NCBI GenBank assembly: GCA_036924285.1
Contig: JAYKYS010000002.1
Location: forward strand, 34,766,501 to 34,830,500
DNA: 64,000 bases
From: Asterella californica
Lineage: Eukaryota > Streptophyta > Marchantiopsida > Marchantiales > Aytoniaceae
Direction of reading: 5' to 3'
Of the stretch, positions 9,757-20,558 are shown piece by piece. The translations under genes and the position numbers were made by a program. Below the pieces are notes generated by a model. It was not told where the DNA came from and ran no database searches. It saw nothing but the letters and a program-made list of their open reading frames with translations. Position 1 is the stretch's first letter. Every line of letters begins with the position of its first letter.

Positions 9757-9863
9757 TTGTGGTACACTTGTGTATGTGTATGACATCGTCCATGTGTTAT
9801 GTGTATGTGTGGTGTATCTCTGACAGCGATGTATGTTGTGTAGCGATGTGTATGCGCACGACA
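9757..9863 (+). repeat. Repeat A, internal copy (DNMT/PHD copy 1)
   Basis: 107 bp beginning TTGTGGTACACTTG and ending GCGCACGACA; identical to the terminal copy at 10160-10266. Followed by the dinucleotide GC and then repeat B. Confidence 0.9.
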
Positions 9864-9865
9864 GC

Positions 9866-10159
9866 TGTCACGTCAGTTTGGGCACCTCGGCTAGGTTGAC
9901 CGAGTGCGAAGTGGCGCGTCTCGGTAAGGCCGTTAGTGCCGTTAGGGCGAGTTGGTGGGAGAGCCCACTAGGGGTAAACTTCGCAGGTAGGGCTTGGAGG
10001 CCTTAGTTCTTTGAGTTGAGCCTTCAAGCTCCAGGCTATGGTGGATAGTCTAGTTGAGTGTAACCCGGATTCTCTTCGTGCTTAGAGTGGGTTTGGCTTG
10101 ACCGTTTGTGAGTAATCCTTGTTGTGGTGTTGGAGATGGTAATTTCTCTATTCAGATCA
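9866..10159 (+). repeat. Repeat B (DNMT/PHD copy 1)
   Basis: 294 bp starting TGTCACGTCAGTTTGG, the same start as both B repeats of copy 2; it ends ATCA, directly followed by A. The distal part differs from copy 2, so the two copies belong to different subfamilies. Confidence 0.85.
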
Positions 10160-10266
10160 TTGTGGTACACTTGTGTATGTGTATGACATCGTCCATGTGT
10201 TATGTGTATGTGTGGTGTATCTCTGACAGCGATGTATGTTGTGTAGCGATGTGTATGCGCACGACA
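10160..10266 (+). repeat. Repeat A, terminal copy (DNMT/PHD copy 1)
   Basis: Identical to 9757-9863. Its ACGACA end is the element's 3' terminus, as shown by the target duplication of copy 2. Confidence 0.85.
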
Positions 10267-11229
10267 GTCTTAACTTGCGGACCGGTCGAGTCTTACCACC
10301 GGACCCGCTGACAATGGGTCTGATGGTAAGACTCGACCTCCTGATCGAGGAAGAGAAGGGAGTGTCTCGTGGAGGGGACCCGGTCCGCTGTTTGTGGGTG
10401 CGCGATCCGTCCAGGTGGCGGAAGCGCACCTCCGCAGAAAATCTTTGTCCGCCTTTTGTGGAGCTGTGCCCCTGCATAAGGACGCGTTCCACCCAGTTGG
10501 TAGACGGTCCAGTGTCCCTTGGGAGCCACGACCTCTCGTGAGGGATCCGTGCCTTCCTGGGGACTTGACGACCCGTGGGGGTAATAGTCCTTCGTGCGAC
10601 TTGGCCGCGCGTGAGAATAATTACTCCCACGCCCCGTACTTGGGAGAGTGTCCGTCGGAGACCGTGCCCCCTGAAGGACTTGGCCGCGCGTGGGAGTAAT
10701 TATTCCCCCATGCCTCGTAGTCGAGTAAGTGTCTGTGGAGAGCCATGACATGGGGGGGTGTGCCCTTTGAGATACGCGACCCCGCGTGGAGGTTCGTGCT
10801 CCTTAAAGATCTTTGGTCCGAGGGGACCTTGATTCGCGATCGAGGATCTCTCCGCACCTTGGAGCCCTTGATTCGCATGTGTGCGAGTCAGGAGGTGTCT
10901 CTTGGATGCATGTGCCCTCTCATGAGGTGGGAGAGCACACGCATCAGCTGTTTGATGACTATCTAGACGGTTGCGTGTCAAAGGCTTCGTGAGAGATTTC
11001 CGAAATTTCAAGTTCGAAGGGGGAGAGACTGCAAAGATCGTGGGTTGTATTGTACATTTTTGCTCCGTGGGGACTCCGAGATTATGTCGAGGTCGCAAGG
11101 AGCGTAGATAGGAGTGCTTGGTTGGTGAATGAATAATTGCATGATTGGGAGGATAAATTTCACGTTTGCTGGGTCTGACGCGCATGCATGATCTTGGACT
11201 GTGACAAGATGATAGAGTGTCTCTTTCAC
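10267..11229. other. GC-rich repeat-derived stretch without recognisable gene
   Basis: It contains a 55-bp hairpin at 10284-10338 (23-bp arms, two mismatches). At 10560-10740 there are imperfect tandem units that share GACTTGGCCGCGCGTG and the near-palindromic core GCGTGAGAATAATTACTCCC. The ORFs here are products of base composition. It replaces the expected integrase of the copia element to its right, so it is probably part of another inserted element. Confidence 0.5.
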
Positions 11230-11683
11230 GCGTGACGATGTGCAAGAGTGTTGTTTGCTCAGTTACTAATATCGAATTTCCAAGCAAATACAGATCGTTT
11301 GATAATAGACATGAGCATAAGCTTCGAGAGTACTTATCTTCGAGGTAACATATGTCATTTCTGATTAAGCACCAATCTCCCTTGGAGTCGAATTGACGTG
11401 CCGAGAAGAGGTTCTTGTGCAATGAGGGCACATGCAGCACGTCACGGATCAGTACTTGTTCGTCATTCAGCAGCTTGATTTCAACAGTCCCAATGCCTTC
11501 AATGTATACTGTAGTGCTGTCTCTCAACAAAATTTTATCATTTTGACGATGCTCTTTTGAGTATGGAGTGTATTTAATGAACTGACGTCGATCATAGGTC
11601 AGGTGATGTGTTGCACCAGTATCCACGTACCACATGTTGTCCACCTGTGATAATGCGTTTAGTCCATTGGATTTGATTGTCAT
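11230..11683 (-). pseudogene. Copia protease fragment
   Basis: The frame reads MWYVDTGATHHLTYDRRQF, the classic copia aspartic protease active site (Asp-Thr-Gly) with its His-rich tail. It continues with DVLHVPSLHKNLFSARQ, the conserved block before the integrase zinc finger. The familiar integrase entry does not follow; reading changes to unrelated GC-rich sequence. The protease would process the gag-pol polyprotein inside particles. Confidence 0.8.
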
Positions 11684-11734
11684 GAGGATCTTACGTGTTG
11701 TTGTGCGATTTATGACGGTTTCTTGATTTTGTCC

Positions 11735-12625
11735 TCAGTCTTGTTGTCTATTACCGCTGTGCTGCTGTTGGTTACTGCTGCTTGTTTGGTTGGAGCACTC
11801 GTTAAAAAGATGTCCAATTGAGCTGCAACCGAAGCATTTGACGCTGCCTACTTGGAGCCGACGACGAGGTTGACTCCATCCGCCTTGGTTGCTGCTTCGT
11901 CCTTGTCCTTGCTGTCGACGTCCAGCGAACAAGGCGGTGGAAGATTTGACAGACATCTTCCGAGACATGAGCTCCTCCTCGATTAAGAAGGAGATCAGAT
12001 CTTGTAGAGAAAGGTTCGGGTTCGTGTGCATTGCATGCAGGAAAGTCTGATAGTTGGGTGGCATGCTGTCCGTCAGTGTGAGGATTTGTTCCTGTCCGTC
12101 TACTATAACTCCAGAAGATGCAAGTTGCTGCACGAGGGCCTTAAAGTTGTTGATGTGGGTCATCACTCAATCATTTGGCTTCATTCTGAGAAGCCTGAAC
12201 TTTTCTCTTAGGTGCATGCGGGTGACATGATCTTGATCAGCAAAGTTTGCGGTCAGAGTTGTCCATGCGTCATTCGCTGTTGTGCAAGCGAGTATGTGAC
12301 CGGCGGCTGAGTTTGCACACCACTCGTTGATTGCAGTTAAGGCATTTTTGTTCTTCTTGTCTCATTCTGCAATGCTGCCCGGTCCGATAGCTGGTGTCAC
12401 TGTTCCGCCGGGACTTGTTGCTCCAGGTCGTGAGATTGTGCCATCCATCACGTCGAGTATATATTCTGAATCGAGTCGGAGGGTTATTTTATGCTTCCAA
12501 AAGATGAAAAAATGTCATCGAATACCGCCCATCCTTTTGTGTTGAATAGTGCAGTCTTGATCGCGAGAACTAAACTGGTCCTTTTTCGCACCGCACTGGT
12601 CTGTGCGGGGAGCGCCCTCCATGCA
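11735..12625 (-). pseudogene. Copia gag (UBN2-type) with zinc knuckle
   Basis: Minus-strand reading from about 12625 shows a copia gag with several stops (near 12510, 12360 and 12170), then an open part 12166-11735. Recognisable blocks are EWCANSAAGHILACTTANDAW, shortened here by decay, then HINNFKALVQQLASSG and LTLTDSMPPNYQTFLHAM. The zinc knuckle CFGCSSIGHLFNEC (C-x2-C-x4-H-x4-C) sits near the C terminus, followed by a Gln/Ser/Asn-rich tail. Structural protein of the particle; not functional here. Confidence 0.75.
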
Positions 12626-12710
12626 ACGATCAAGGAGTCCCTTGATCACTTTGGTTTCTAATGTCTAAGCTTAGAGAGAACCTATGTTATCTTAATAGAT
12701 CATCTAACAA

Positions 12711-12727
12711 CATTGGCTCTGATATCA
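12711..12727 (-). promoter_or_regulatory. Copia primer-binding site (initiator tRNA-Met type)
   Basis: The minus strand reads TGATATCAGAGCCAATG directly next to the LTR; plant copia elements use TGGTATCAGAGC. Confidence 0.75.
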
Positions 12728-12969
12728 TGTAAGAAACTAAGGTAACTTACTCTGAGACTCTTAACTGGAAAGCATACACCGAATGTGTGAGAGAGTAAAC
12801 GAGAGAGAGACTCTAATACTCCAAGCCAAAGGCAAAGTCTGATAAACGAATAATAAATGAGAGGACCAGATGGGTCCTCCTAATATACAAGAGAAACAGT
12901 AAAGAGTCGAGGGGTGTCTTCCCCTTGTGTAGTTTCACAATATCCAGTTTAGGATAATTACTTTTCACA
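12728..12969 (-). repeat. Copia 5' LTR, about 242 bp
   Basis: The inner edge next to the primer site is sure. The outer edge is set at TGTGAAAAGTAATT because it gives TG...CA ends; no second LTR is present to confirm it. Confidence 0.55.
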
Positions 12970-15900
12970 CTATCACGCTATTCACTTTCCCCCTTTTTCT
13001 CTCTAGCAGAGACTGTGTCTACTACCGTTTCCTTCTCAAGTCTGGCAGTACATGTGTTTTCTTACTCTCCCGTTTTTTGTAACCACTTTTGCCGAGTAAG
13101 TATGTGCTTACGAAATATATGTGACGCTCCTTCGTAGGTATGTAAACCCGTTTTCCGTGAAACGAGACTGCTTGTAAGTTTGTAACATGATACTGATACT
13201 GATACACACTCGAACGTACAACAAAGGATTGAATCTTGCAATTGATATGCTGATTCAGAAATCTTAGGCTTCAGACAGCTTAATACTCATTCTCCAGAGA
13301 AAAGGAGAATACGAAACGCAGAAGTACATACCAAAACTAAAAGTACGACGAATATATTTTCCGAGCGATCGTAAGTTCCAAGGGGCGAATGCCCACCTGA
13401 GTAGTACTAACGAATACTGACTACTACTGCTCCACATCTCACCTGGAAAAGTGGACACTTCTGACACCCTACGGGGATGATCTTTGAAATTTCCACATTT
13501 GTAGTACTAGTAGTTTGAGGAACAAGATGCTCTGGACAGTAGCCGTCTACAGTTGGCCTGTTCAGATACGCTGGGTCTAACTGTACTTGACAAGTATCTG
13601 GTGAGGATGTCCTGGTATGCACTAAGTTAATATTTCATTCCTCTGAAACCTGCACCCCACAAGACTTGAAGCCGGAATGTAACCGTCAGTAACATGATAT
13701 GATTGATCTTAGACAGACCTTGTCCTCGGCCGAGGATTCGATAACGTGATATCTAGCAAACTCGACGGTCCAGGAGGGAAACAGAGACAGAGTGATCGTG
13801 ATATCTTAAACTTAACAGTTACCCTGTTAGAAGTCAGGGCGAAATACGGACGGCTTCCTGCTTCCTTCCAGGAATCGCAGTGCTTTATTTACAGTTATAC
13901 CGCCAGCTGAAAACAGTGGCGTTCCTGTCAGGTACCTTTGATAGTATCCTTTCATTATGTAGGTTTAATCCAAAACGGTGGTCGAAATATCGGCCTTCCA
14001 TGAAACGTAAGCCTTAGAGTCCATGGATGACAAAAATGCGAAAGCTTTTCTCACGTCCATCTTCCTTAACAGGTCAAAGGAGGGAAGTGTTTATGATGTT
14101 TTGGTGCGGATTTGCTGGCAAGGAAATTTGGGATGTACAACTGCAAGTTAGTATCACAAAAGGTCCAATAGCATAAAGTCATGTGGTCTGTACAATGTAA
14201 TAGCTAGTTTTGGTAACAATGTCATATCTACTAGCACCGGTACCACTCCAGTACCATCACCCTCACTTGCGTAGAAAGTTTCTCTGGTTGTGACGGCACA
14301 CACGTCTTTTAGTTTGACAGCCGTGTCGAAGCCTCGCTTTCCCCGAACCATATACAGACAGACAGCTCCGTCACTTTCAGCGAAGACACACAAAACAAGA
14401 GCAAACGTAAGCCTTGATTCGCTTCTTTCTCGGCATAGCATTTAAACAAGACAAGAAACACCTTGACCTATGTACAAGCAGTACATACAGAATATGTAGT
14501 CCCTTACTGGAATGATAAGAAATGCAGACAAGAAAGATAGCTATTGAGAATGAGCAGTTTGGACGCCGTGTACATATAAGATTGAGAAGGCATGCGCTGA
14601 ATCTGAAGTTACGTTAACCATGAGCAAACCGTGATACCTGAAGGTTTTACACTCTGGGGATCCCGAATCAGGATATATATGTAATCCCCGAACTCTCTAT
14701 TGCAACTACTTTCAGGAAAAATGCCGAAGAAAACAAGGTTGCTGCATTGCAGCTGTAGGCTCTATATTTTCTTGATCATGAATGATAGCAGGTCCACTAT
14801 TGTTTTTAACGTGGACTGACGTGACACGTTAGTAAAAAGTTCTCAAGTTCGATTGGTGTAACAGTTCCCTTTATTCCTGAATAAAGGGAAACTAGTCCAC
14901 TCTCATAGTTGTATTATTATAGTTTACAGAGTCCACTTTCGTAGTTGTACAATTTTCATTTCTTCCACGTCAGAATGTAACCTTCCGTATGAGCCACAAA
15001 GTAACTGGTAAGTCTTACAGTAGATCTTATTCATATGCGTGCAAAGCATTTGTAAGTAATTAAGCAGCATGTACCTTGTGCCTCACTGTGACCAGGTTCG
15101 ATTCTTGACGTGCTATTGTCTCAGTTAAGGTTCTGGGCACGGACAGCGCTAGTTCCATACTCGCACGGTCTTTTGTAGATTAGTTCAGAAGGAGTATGTC
15201 TCAATCGGGTTCGGGATGACCTTTGAGCCTGATTGGTCGCAATCCATACAACAGGTTAAGTCCATAGAAGTAATTTTATTCGGATTAATGCATGCAGACG
15301 AATACTTGAAACACCTGCTAGAATCTTATACTAGTCACTAATCTTCAGAGCTGCCTGTTGCATCCGCTGGTCACGTTGTTCACTAGCTGCATACCCGTTT
15401 GTTCTGAGCCCAGTGAGGAAGGGACGCATTCTATTCGGGGTAATAATGCATGGGCTGCCATTTATTGAAATATTTCGACTCAAGATGCAATTGATCGAAA
15501 TCATCACTGGCTATGGGGTGACAGTAATGGCCATTCGGAACTCTATAACAATTTCAGCTGCATGATTTGCTTACCTAGAAACCACCGTTAACGTTCGAGG
15601 GTTCAGCCTTTGCTGTTGGCAGAGGTCGTGCTGTTTTCACCGTGCGCGTAGACGAAGAAGAAGATATTACATACCTGACAGGGGACGAGAGCAGAAAGTC
15701 ATCGCGGATGACACCATCCGAGTACAAATTCTTCAGCAGAAAAGTATGTGAGAGTGCTTTGAACGACCCGCCTGCTACAAACCTGTCCCCATAGCCGGAT
15801 GGGGCTATAGTGCGGAGAGGCTCAGCCTGTGCAAAGGGGCAACGGTATCCAGCGCACTAAAACCCCACTGCAAAAGTGGTCTATATATGAGTTAGGTTGC

Positions 15901-16450
15901 ATGGAACCACCTAGTGCGGGCATGTCAACCCAAAATGAAGAGCTTCTTTTTGTCAGTGATTGCGTTCTTCTCCTTGAGAAAGAGAACTCTCGTTTCAAAA
16001 GAAAAAGAAAACTGTTCCCTATACCTTCTATCCGAAGCACCGGTAGTCGACCGATAACATGTAAGTAGGTTTAGGTTCGCTTCTTCACGTAAAAAGTGGA
16101 GTCGCGTCTCGTCTTAGGTCGCCGTGACGTTTCCTAGGCTAGGCTGCTCACTAGGCACTGTAATTAGTCGATTTTGGCTGGTCAGGTGGATGCACTAGAG
16201 GGAAGCGAAGAGCGAGAAGAGTGCTGTGACTCAAGCACATCTGCTACACGAGTTTCACATCCACTCGTAAAGGAGTGATGCTCAGTTAGCTCAACAATTA
16301 CGTGAGGAATAGTAGCAAGTTAACACTTACAATGTAGTACGAAACTCCTACATTTAACATAGATACGAGGAATATTCCTCGCACTTATGTAAGTGACGAA
16401 AGCTACAATGTCATCATTTCTCCGGAGCTGAATTTTCTGCTTCATACTTA
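12970..16450. other. Intergenic, no recognised gene
   Basis: I see no conserved protein. A 95-codon minus-strand ORF at 14154-14441 shows no domain, and I would not call it. There is a perfect 12-bp hairpin at 14867-14892 (TTCCCTTTATTC arms, loop CT) and a 16-bp perfect palindrome CGAGGAATATTCCTCG at about 16367-16382. Confidence 0.4.
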
Positions 16451-16692
16451 GAGCATCTCCACTCGTATAGGGATAAATACCACTTCATCTCTATTTAGGG
16501 ATTAAAAGTAAAAGATCTTTACCTTTAAAGGTGAAATATTCCCATTGCAGTCCCTAAATGGATCTTTAAATAGCATAACTTTGATACACAAGGATATTTT
16601 AAACTACAAACTATTATAAAGATAAGCAGTGGTCCAGGAAAGGTTTTTCCTTGACTGGACTCCCTTTAAGGACTTGTTGGGGAGATGCTTGA
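16451..16692. mobile_element. Possible MITE, about 240 bp
   Basis: It begins GAGCATCTCCACTC and ends GGGGAGATGCTTGAG, an imperfect terminal inverted repeat of the GAGCATCTCCA kind common in plant MITEs. The inside is AT-rich and non-coding. The target duplication is not clear. A similar left end stands alone at about 20754 (GAGCATCTGCACCC). Confidence 0.5.
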
Positions 16693-17856
16693 GTCTACTA
16701 TTAGCATGGACGATTTTATGCATCAACCTCCTCACTCCTCGGGTTCAACTAGTACTCTTTTCTTCAATATTGTGTGACGTTTGAGTCCCTGTAGATACTG
16801 ATGAAAAAGACCTATTACAGGACAAATAAGCAAGTTTTCAAGACTTAGTGTTGTAGAAATGATCACATCTTAAAGCAACATTTCGCCTCATTCATGTCTG
16901 TATCACCATATCAACACATTATCAGACTGAGTCCACGCACTCACTTGACTTACAGTGAGACAGGGAACGAGCAGGCCTCAGTTTAGTACAAACTTCTGGA
17001 TCACCGGTACCCTGCAGTTGCACTGTTCCCCTAGATTTCGCTCAAAGTTGCTCAAGGGTGAAGCTAACAAGTTCGAGAAGATCGATCTAGACATGCCACC
17101 CGGAGGTTGTTGTAATGAACCGAAACAACTAAAAGGAAAACCGGTAGTAGATGTGGCATCGATTGACAGAAGGCTACTCTATGAAGAACAGGAAGCCATT
17201 TGCACACGGTTTCGGTCATCTAAATACAAGAACTGAAGTTAAAACGGCCGACTCCCCGGTGGCCAGCACAGTTTTATGTAAGCTTGATGGAGAACGAAAA
17301 AACAAGAAAATAGTCAAAATGGCCGACACCCATATGTCCAGCTCGGTTTGACTTGTGGAAACTGCACTCGAATAGCGTTAAAATGGCCGACTCTCAAAAG
17401 GCCAACTGTTTTTTGTAAATGTTCACGCTATTATAGGGAGGGAAAACCGTAGTCCTCTCCAAAACCTCGAAACTAGAGTCTACGTACATGTCTGCTTTCA
17501 ACCCACAGCAGCGACCTACAGCTTTATACAACATGCTGATTTATTCTTCTGAAACATCTAAGACGATGTAGTTACTGTACGTGCGTCATAGTTCTCGTCC
17601 TGGTAACTGTTCTGAGGAACCAAAGTCAAAACATCTCAGAACGTAACTTGCAACATGACCAGCTAAACTCATAAGTCTGAGCATAAGCTAGAGAGCAAGG
17701 TTGGGGCCGTTCTCATCCGTTGCCCGTTCCCCTAGGCCTGTACTAAAAAACGAATGTAGAGTTCATCTGTGAAGTTGAACTTGGTTTGAAGGTGTCGTTC
17801 ATGTGAAGGTAACCCTACGAGAGACAATTGTCTCCAGTCTGTAGAGACGGAAATCT
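16693..17856. other. Intergenic with GGCCGAC repeats
   Basis: Three degenerate units of AAAATGGCCGAC followed by a GGCCA-like block occur at about 17241, 17314 and 17378. The ORFs nearby show no domains. This lies downstream (3') of the phytocyanin gene. Confidence 0.35.
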
Positions 17857-18481
17857 CTACCATCTGACACTGACTGCCACCTTCATTCCTGCTTTACAGT
17901 GCGTGCCAACTCCACAGATAAGATAATAAGTTCCTGGCTGGGTGAACTTAACGAAATCCTGTCCGGTCGTGCGTTTGGACCACGGAGTTGTGGTCTTGCA
18001 TGCGTCGTAATCAGCTTTGCTTACTACCAACACGTTGTGTAGCCTGGGATCATACTTGAAAACTGCAGCACATTGGAAACACACAGCAGATCATTAATTC
18101 ATCTGATGCTCCAGATGAACTCTGATAGCCCATAACGCTTCGTCATGAGGATCTTCAACGTAAGTAGCTGGAGTTGGTAGTACCATGACGGAACTTTCAA
18201 ACTCACAGACCTCGAATTTCTGGAATATAACTCGAAGAAGGAAGTCACATTACTCAAAGGATCTGGAAACAGAAAAGGTCACCATCCTACTTACAAAGGG
18301 AGTCGTTAGGCCTGACTCTTGTAGTGGCAGCCCAAGTGTTGTAGTTGTAGCCTAATGTCCAACCGCTACTTCCCCCAACTGTGACTGTGGCAGCTGCTGC
18401 ACTTTCAGTCAAGATTAACGCACACAAAAGCAAGACCGCTACGGTGCGGATGGCACTACAGCTTCCCCCGTTTGAAACCAT
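17857..18481 (-). CDS. Phytocyanin (blue copper protein), two exons
   Basis: Exon 1 is 18295-18481 (donor GTAAGTAGG) and exon 2 is 17857-18062 (acceptor after CTGCAG); together 131 codons including the stop. I chose ATG 18481 over an upstream ATG because it gives a clean secretory signal (RTVAVLLLCALILTESAAAA). The mature domain begins ATVTVGGSSGWTLGYN. Copper ligands expected for the family are visible: His in RLHNVLVV, Cys and His in LICGVGTHCKAGM, and Met in the same block, so the type I site is His-Cys-His-Met as in plantacyanin/uclacyanin. The structural Cys pair (DACKT and THC) is present. There is no long Pro/Ser-rich tail or GPI signal. Likely secreted electron-transfer protein of the cell wall; partner unknown. 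Confidence 0.85.
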
Positions 18482-18902
18482 GTTAGAATGCGAGAGGCAA
18501 CACACTCAGAAACGTGATTCTGGATGATGAGAGCTCGAGAGACCCAAATGGACTCGAAACAAAAGCGTTAGAATAAGTGATGAGGACTGAACATGAGGAG
18601 ACTCTATATGCAACGAACGTGAAGCCTCAACTTGAGGCATACTAAATTTGAAGGAGCTGCTCATGAGAGAATTTCGTGGTACAGTATAGTAGAGATTGTG
18701 GATTGAATTTTAGACTTTAGCCTCAACGAAGAGTCAGCTAGCGCTCAACGCTTGTACTCAGAGGATTCTGGTCCTTTAGTGCGAGCACTCAATCCCACTA
18801 CAGAGCATGACCTGAAGTGACTAGCTCAGAAGAAGTACTTGCAACGTTATTACGAGTGTAGCTTATCGCTTCGATCCATCTTCTCTAGGAAAGATGAAAA
18901 CT

Positions 18903-18937
18903 GTCCTCCATGTTACCACCAGGGTAACATGGAGGAC
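18903..18937. repeat. Perfect 15-bp hairpin
   Basis: Arms GTCCTCCATGTTACC and its exact reverse complement around the loop ACCAG. It is about 420 bp upstream of the phytocyanin start. No poly-T follows on either strand. Confidence 0.8.
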
Positions 18938-20454
18938 GACTTTCTCTCTATGAGGTACGTTAAACGTTGATGTTAAACGTTGTTCACCGTTGATGAAAGT
19001 TTTAAAAACTTACTACCATAACTCCGTAGAAATAACCGAGTCGCTCGTGGTGGCAGTGCTTGGTACGAAAGTTCGATCATATTTCAGAGTACAAGCTTCT
19101 TGCCAGCGAAACAAGCGCCCTAATCTACGGAAAAGATCATCAATCGCGAGTCAAAAGATGTCAGCATCAACTCATTTCCTTGTTGCATCATCTTCAGGAC
19201 CTGTTTGCTCCAGGTGTGCTGACTCAGGGAGATGGTGACGGGATATTCCTCCTCCATGACGGTCATGTTTCTATCTTGATAATGACAACTTCGAACTGAT
19301 AAAAAGAACAAACTAGGGCACATCGTCTCCTGTCGTTGCTGCTTACTCGTAGCCGCTGTACTTGAGAGTCCTGTTGAGAAGAGACGGCTATGCACAGAGA
19401 ACTTCCATGTAGACGGCGTAGTTGACACAAGCGAACCGTGGTAGTAGCGTGAGGTCAAACCGTAGTCGGTGACTCCCTGTCTCTGGACGTGGGGAATGCA
19501 CGTCGCGAAACTGAGAGGAAGAGCGGCTTTCCAGCCCCCGCACACACACAGAGGATCACGGTAGACTGTGTGCAAGCAAAGAGTCAAGCACCGAGACACA
19601 CTGTTCCTACAGTGTGACGAAGCCTACAATGCACGTTAAGAATCAATCTGCTTGCACGAGGAGCAAATTCTCCGGAGAGGTCCGCTTTAGGGGGTCTTTA
19701 CGTAAACTTGGACAAAGGACATTTTACGTCCAAAGGACATTTGAGTCTGGATACTTCTCGTAACATCTTGACCTATCAGTTGAGTGGTTCGGGTCTATTG
19801 TCGCTTTACAAGAGTTCGGGGCAAAATACGGATATTACAAACCGATGTGGCTGTGTAATCGGTCTTAAGTGGATGGTTTCAGAAACCAAAAGGAAAATCC
19901 ATCTCAAAAGATGAATATAGAAATGATCCGCATGCTAACATTAATTATAATCAATGAATGGACTTTGGTTAGAAAGATCATAACTTTTATAACCCAAACT
20001 GCTAATGGCCTAGCGTCTGGCATAGTATCAGTCATGGTCGACTCTGCCCAAAGCTTATGTAAAGGCCGTCCGAGACCAGAACCGAAACAAAACCAGAAAC
20101 CGTATGACATGTGCAGCCAAAATGGTCCCCCTGTAATCATTAGGAACTTCTTTTGTTGAGTTGCAGAGCTTCTCAAGATTCTTGCGTCCACTTCGTCGTG
20201 GAAAACAAAGATATTACTGAATGTTTGTCTCTGCAAAAAGCCTTACATTGAAGCTTTTCGATAGTTTACATAATTGTTAAGTAACCATTCAAAATGGACT
20301 TGAGGTCCGAGAAAAGAATCCGTTATTTGCGGGTTTCGGGAAAGGGCCTCTAGATTTGAATAAAATAAGCAAGGTTTGTAGCACCACGTAAGGGCCAGAT
20401 ACACCACAGTGGTTCGAACTGTTTACGATGAAGGAAAAAGGTCAGCGGATCCGC

Positions 20455-20484
20455 CACGTGGAAAATTAGTAGGTGACACACGTG
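20455..20484. promoter_or_regulatory. Pair of G-box/ABRE-type sites
   Basis: GCCACGTGGA and, about 24 bp later, ACACGTGGCA. Both contain the CACGTG core or its ABRE form bound by plant bZIP/bHLH factors. They lie about 1.3 kb ahead of cytochrome c, just before the 53-bp hairpin. Which gene they serve is unclear. Confidence 0.4.
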
Positions 20485-20505
20485 GCATCAACGAAACGTA
20501 GGGGG

Positions 20506-20558
20506 CGCGTGGTCCTGCGGGCTAGTGTCCACCGGACACTAGGCCGCAGAACCACGCG
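20506..20558. repeat. 53-bp hairpin, 25-bp arms, 3-bp loop
   Basis: Arms 20506-20530 and 20534-20558 pair with two mismatches. The GC-rich stem starts CGCGTGGT. It could be a small foldback element or a cruciform; no protein or RNA gene recognised. Confidence 0.75.

Larger units (their letters stand above)
8469..10266 (+). mobile_element. DNMT/PHD retrotransposon copy 1, 3' fragment
   Basis: The fragment starts inside the integrase gene, where E1-A is inserted, and runs to the 3' end of the element. It holds integrase plus PHD finger (8469-9584), a 3' untranslated stretch matching copy 2 (43992-44150), and the terminal array A (9757-9863), GC, B (9866-10159), A (10160-10266). The two A repeats are identical over 107 bp, so the insertion is recent. 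The 5' half should lie left of the window, beyond E1-A. Confidence 0.85.
11230..12969 (-). mobile_element. Truncated Ty1/copia retrotransposon
   Basis: Minus-strand order: LTR (12728-12969), iMet-type primer site, gag with zinc knuckle, protease. The sequence then stops resembling copia at about 11230; integrase, reverse transcriptase and the 3' LTR are missing. Gag carries stops, so it is inactive. Confidence 0.8.

Noticed and set aside
8469..10266. A tyrosine recombinase, expected for split-repeat elements
   Set aside because: No such motif is seen; the recombinase is clearly a DDE integrase.
14154..14441. 95-codon minus-strand ORF
   Set aside because: No domain, signal or splice structure; it may be chance in a low-stop region.
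19120..19599. 159-codon minus-strand ORF
   Set aside because: Composition and lack of any motif suggest a chance frame.
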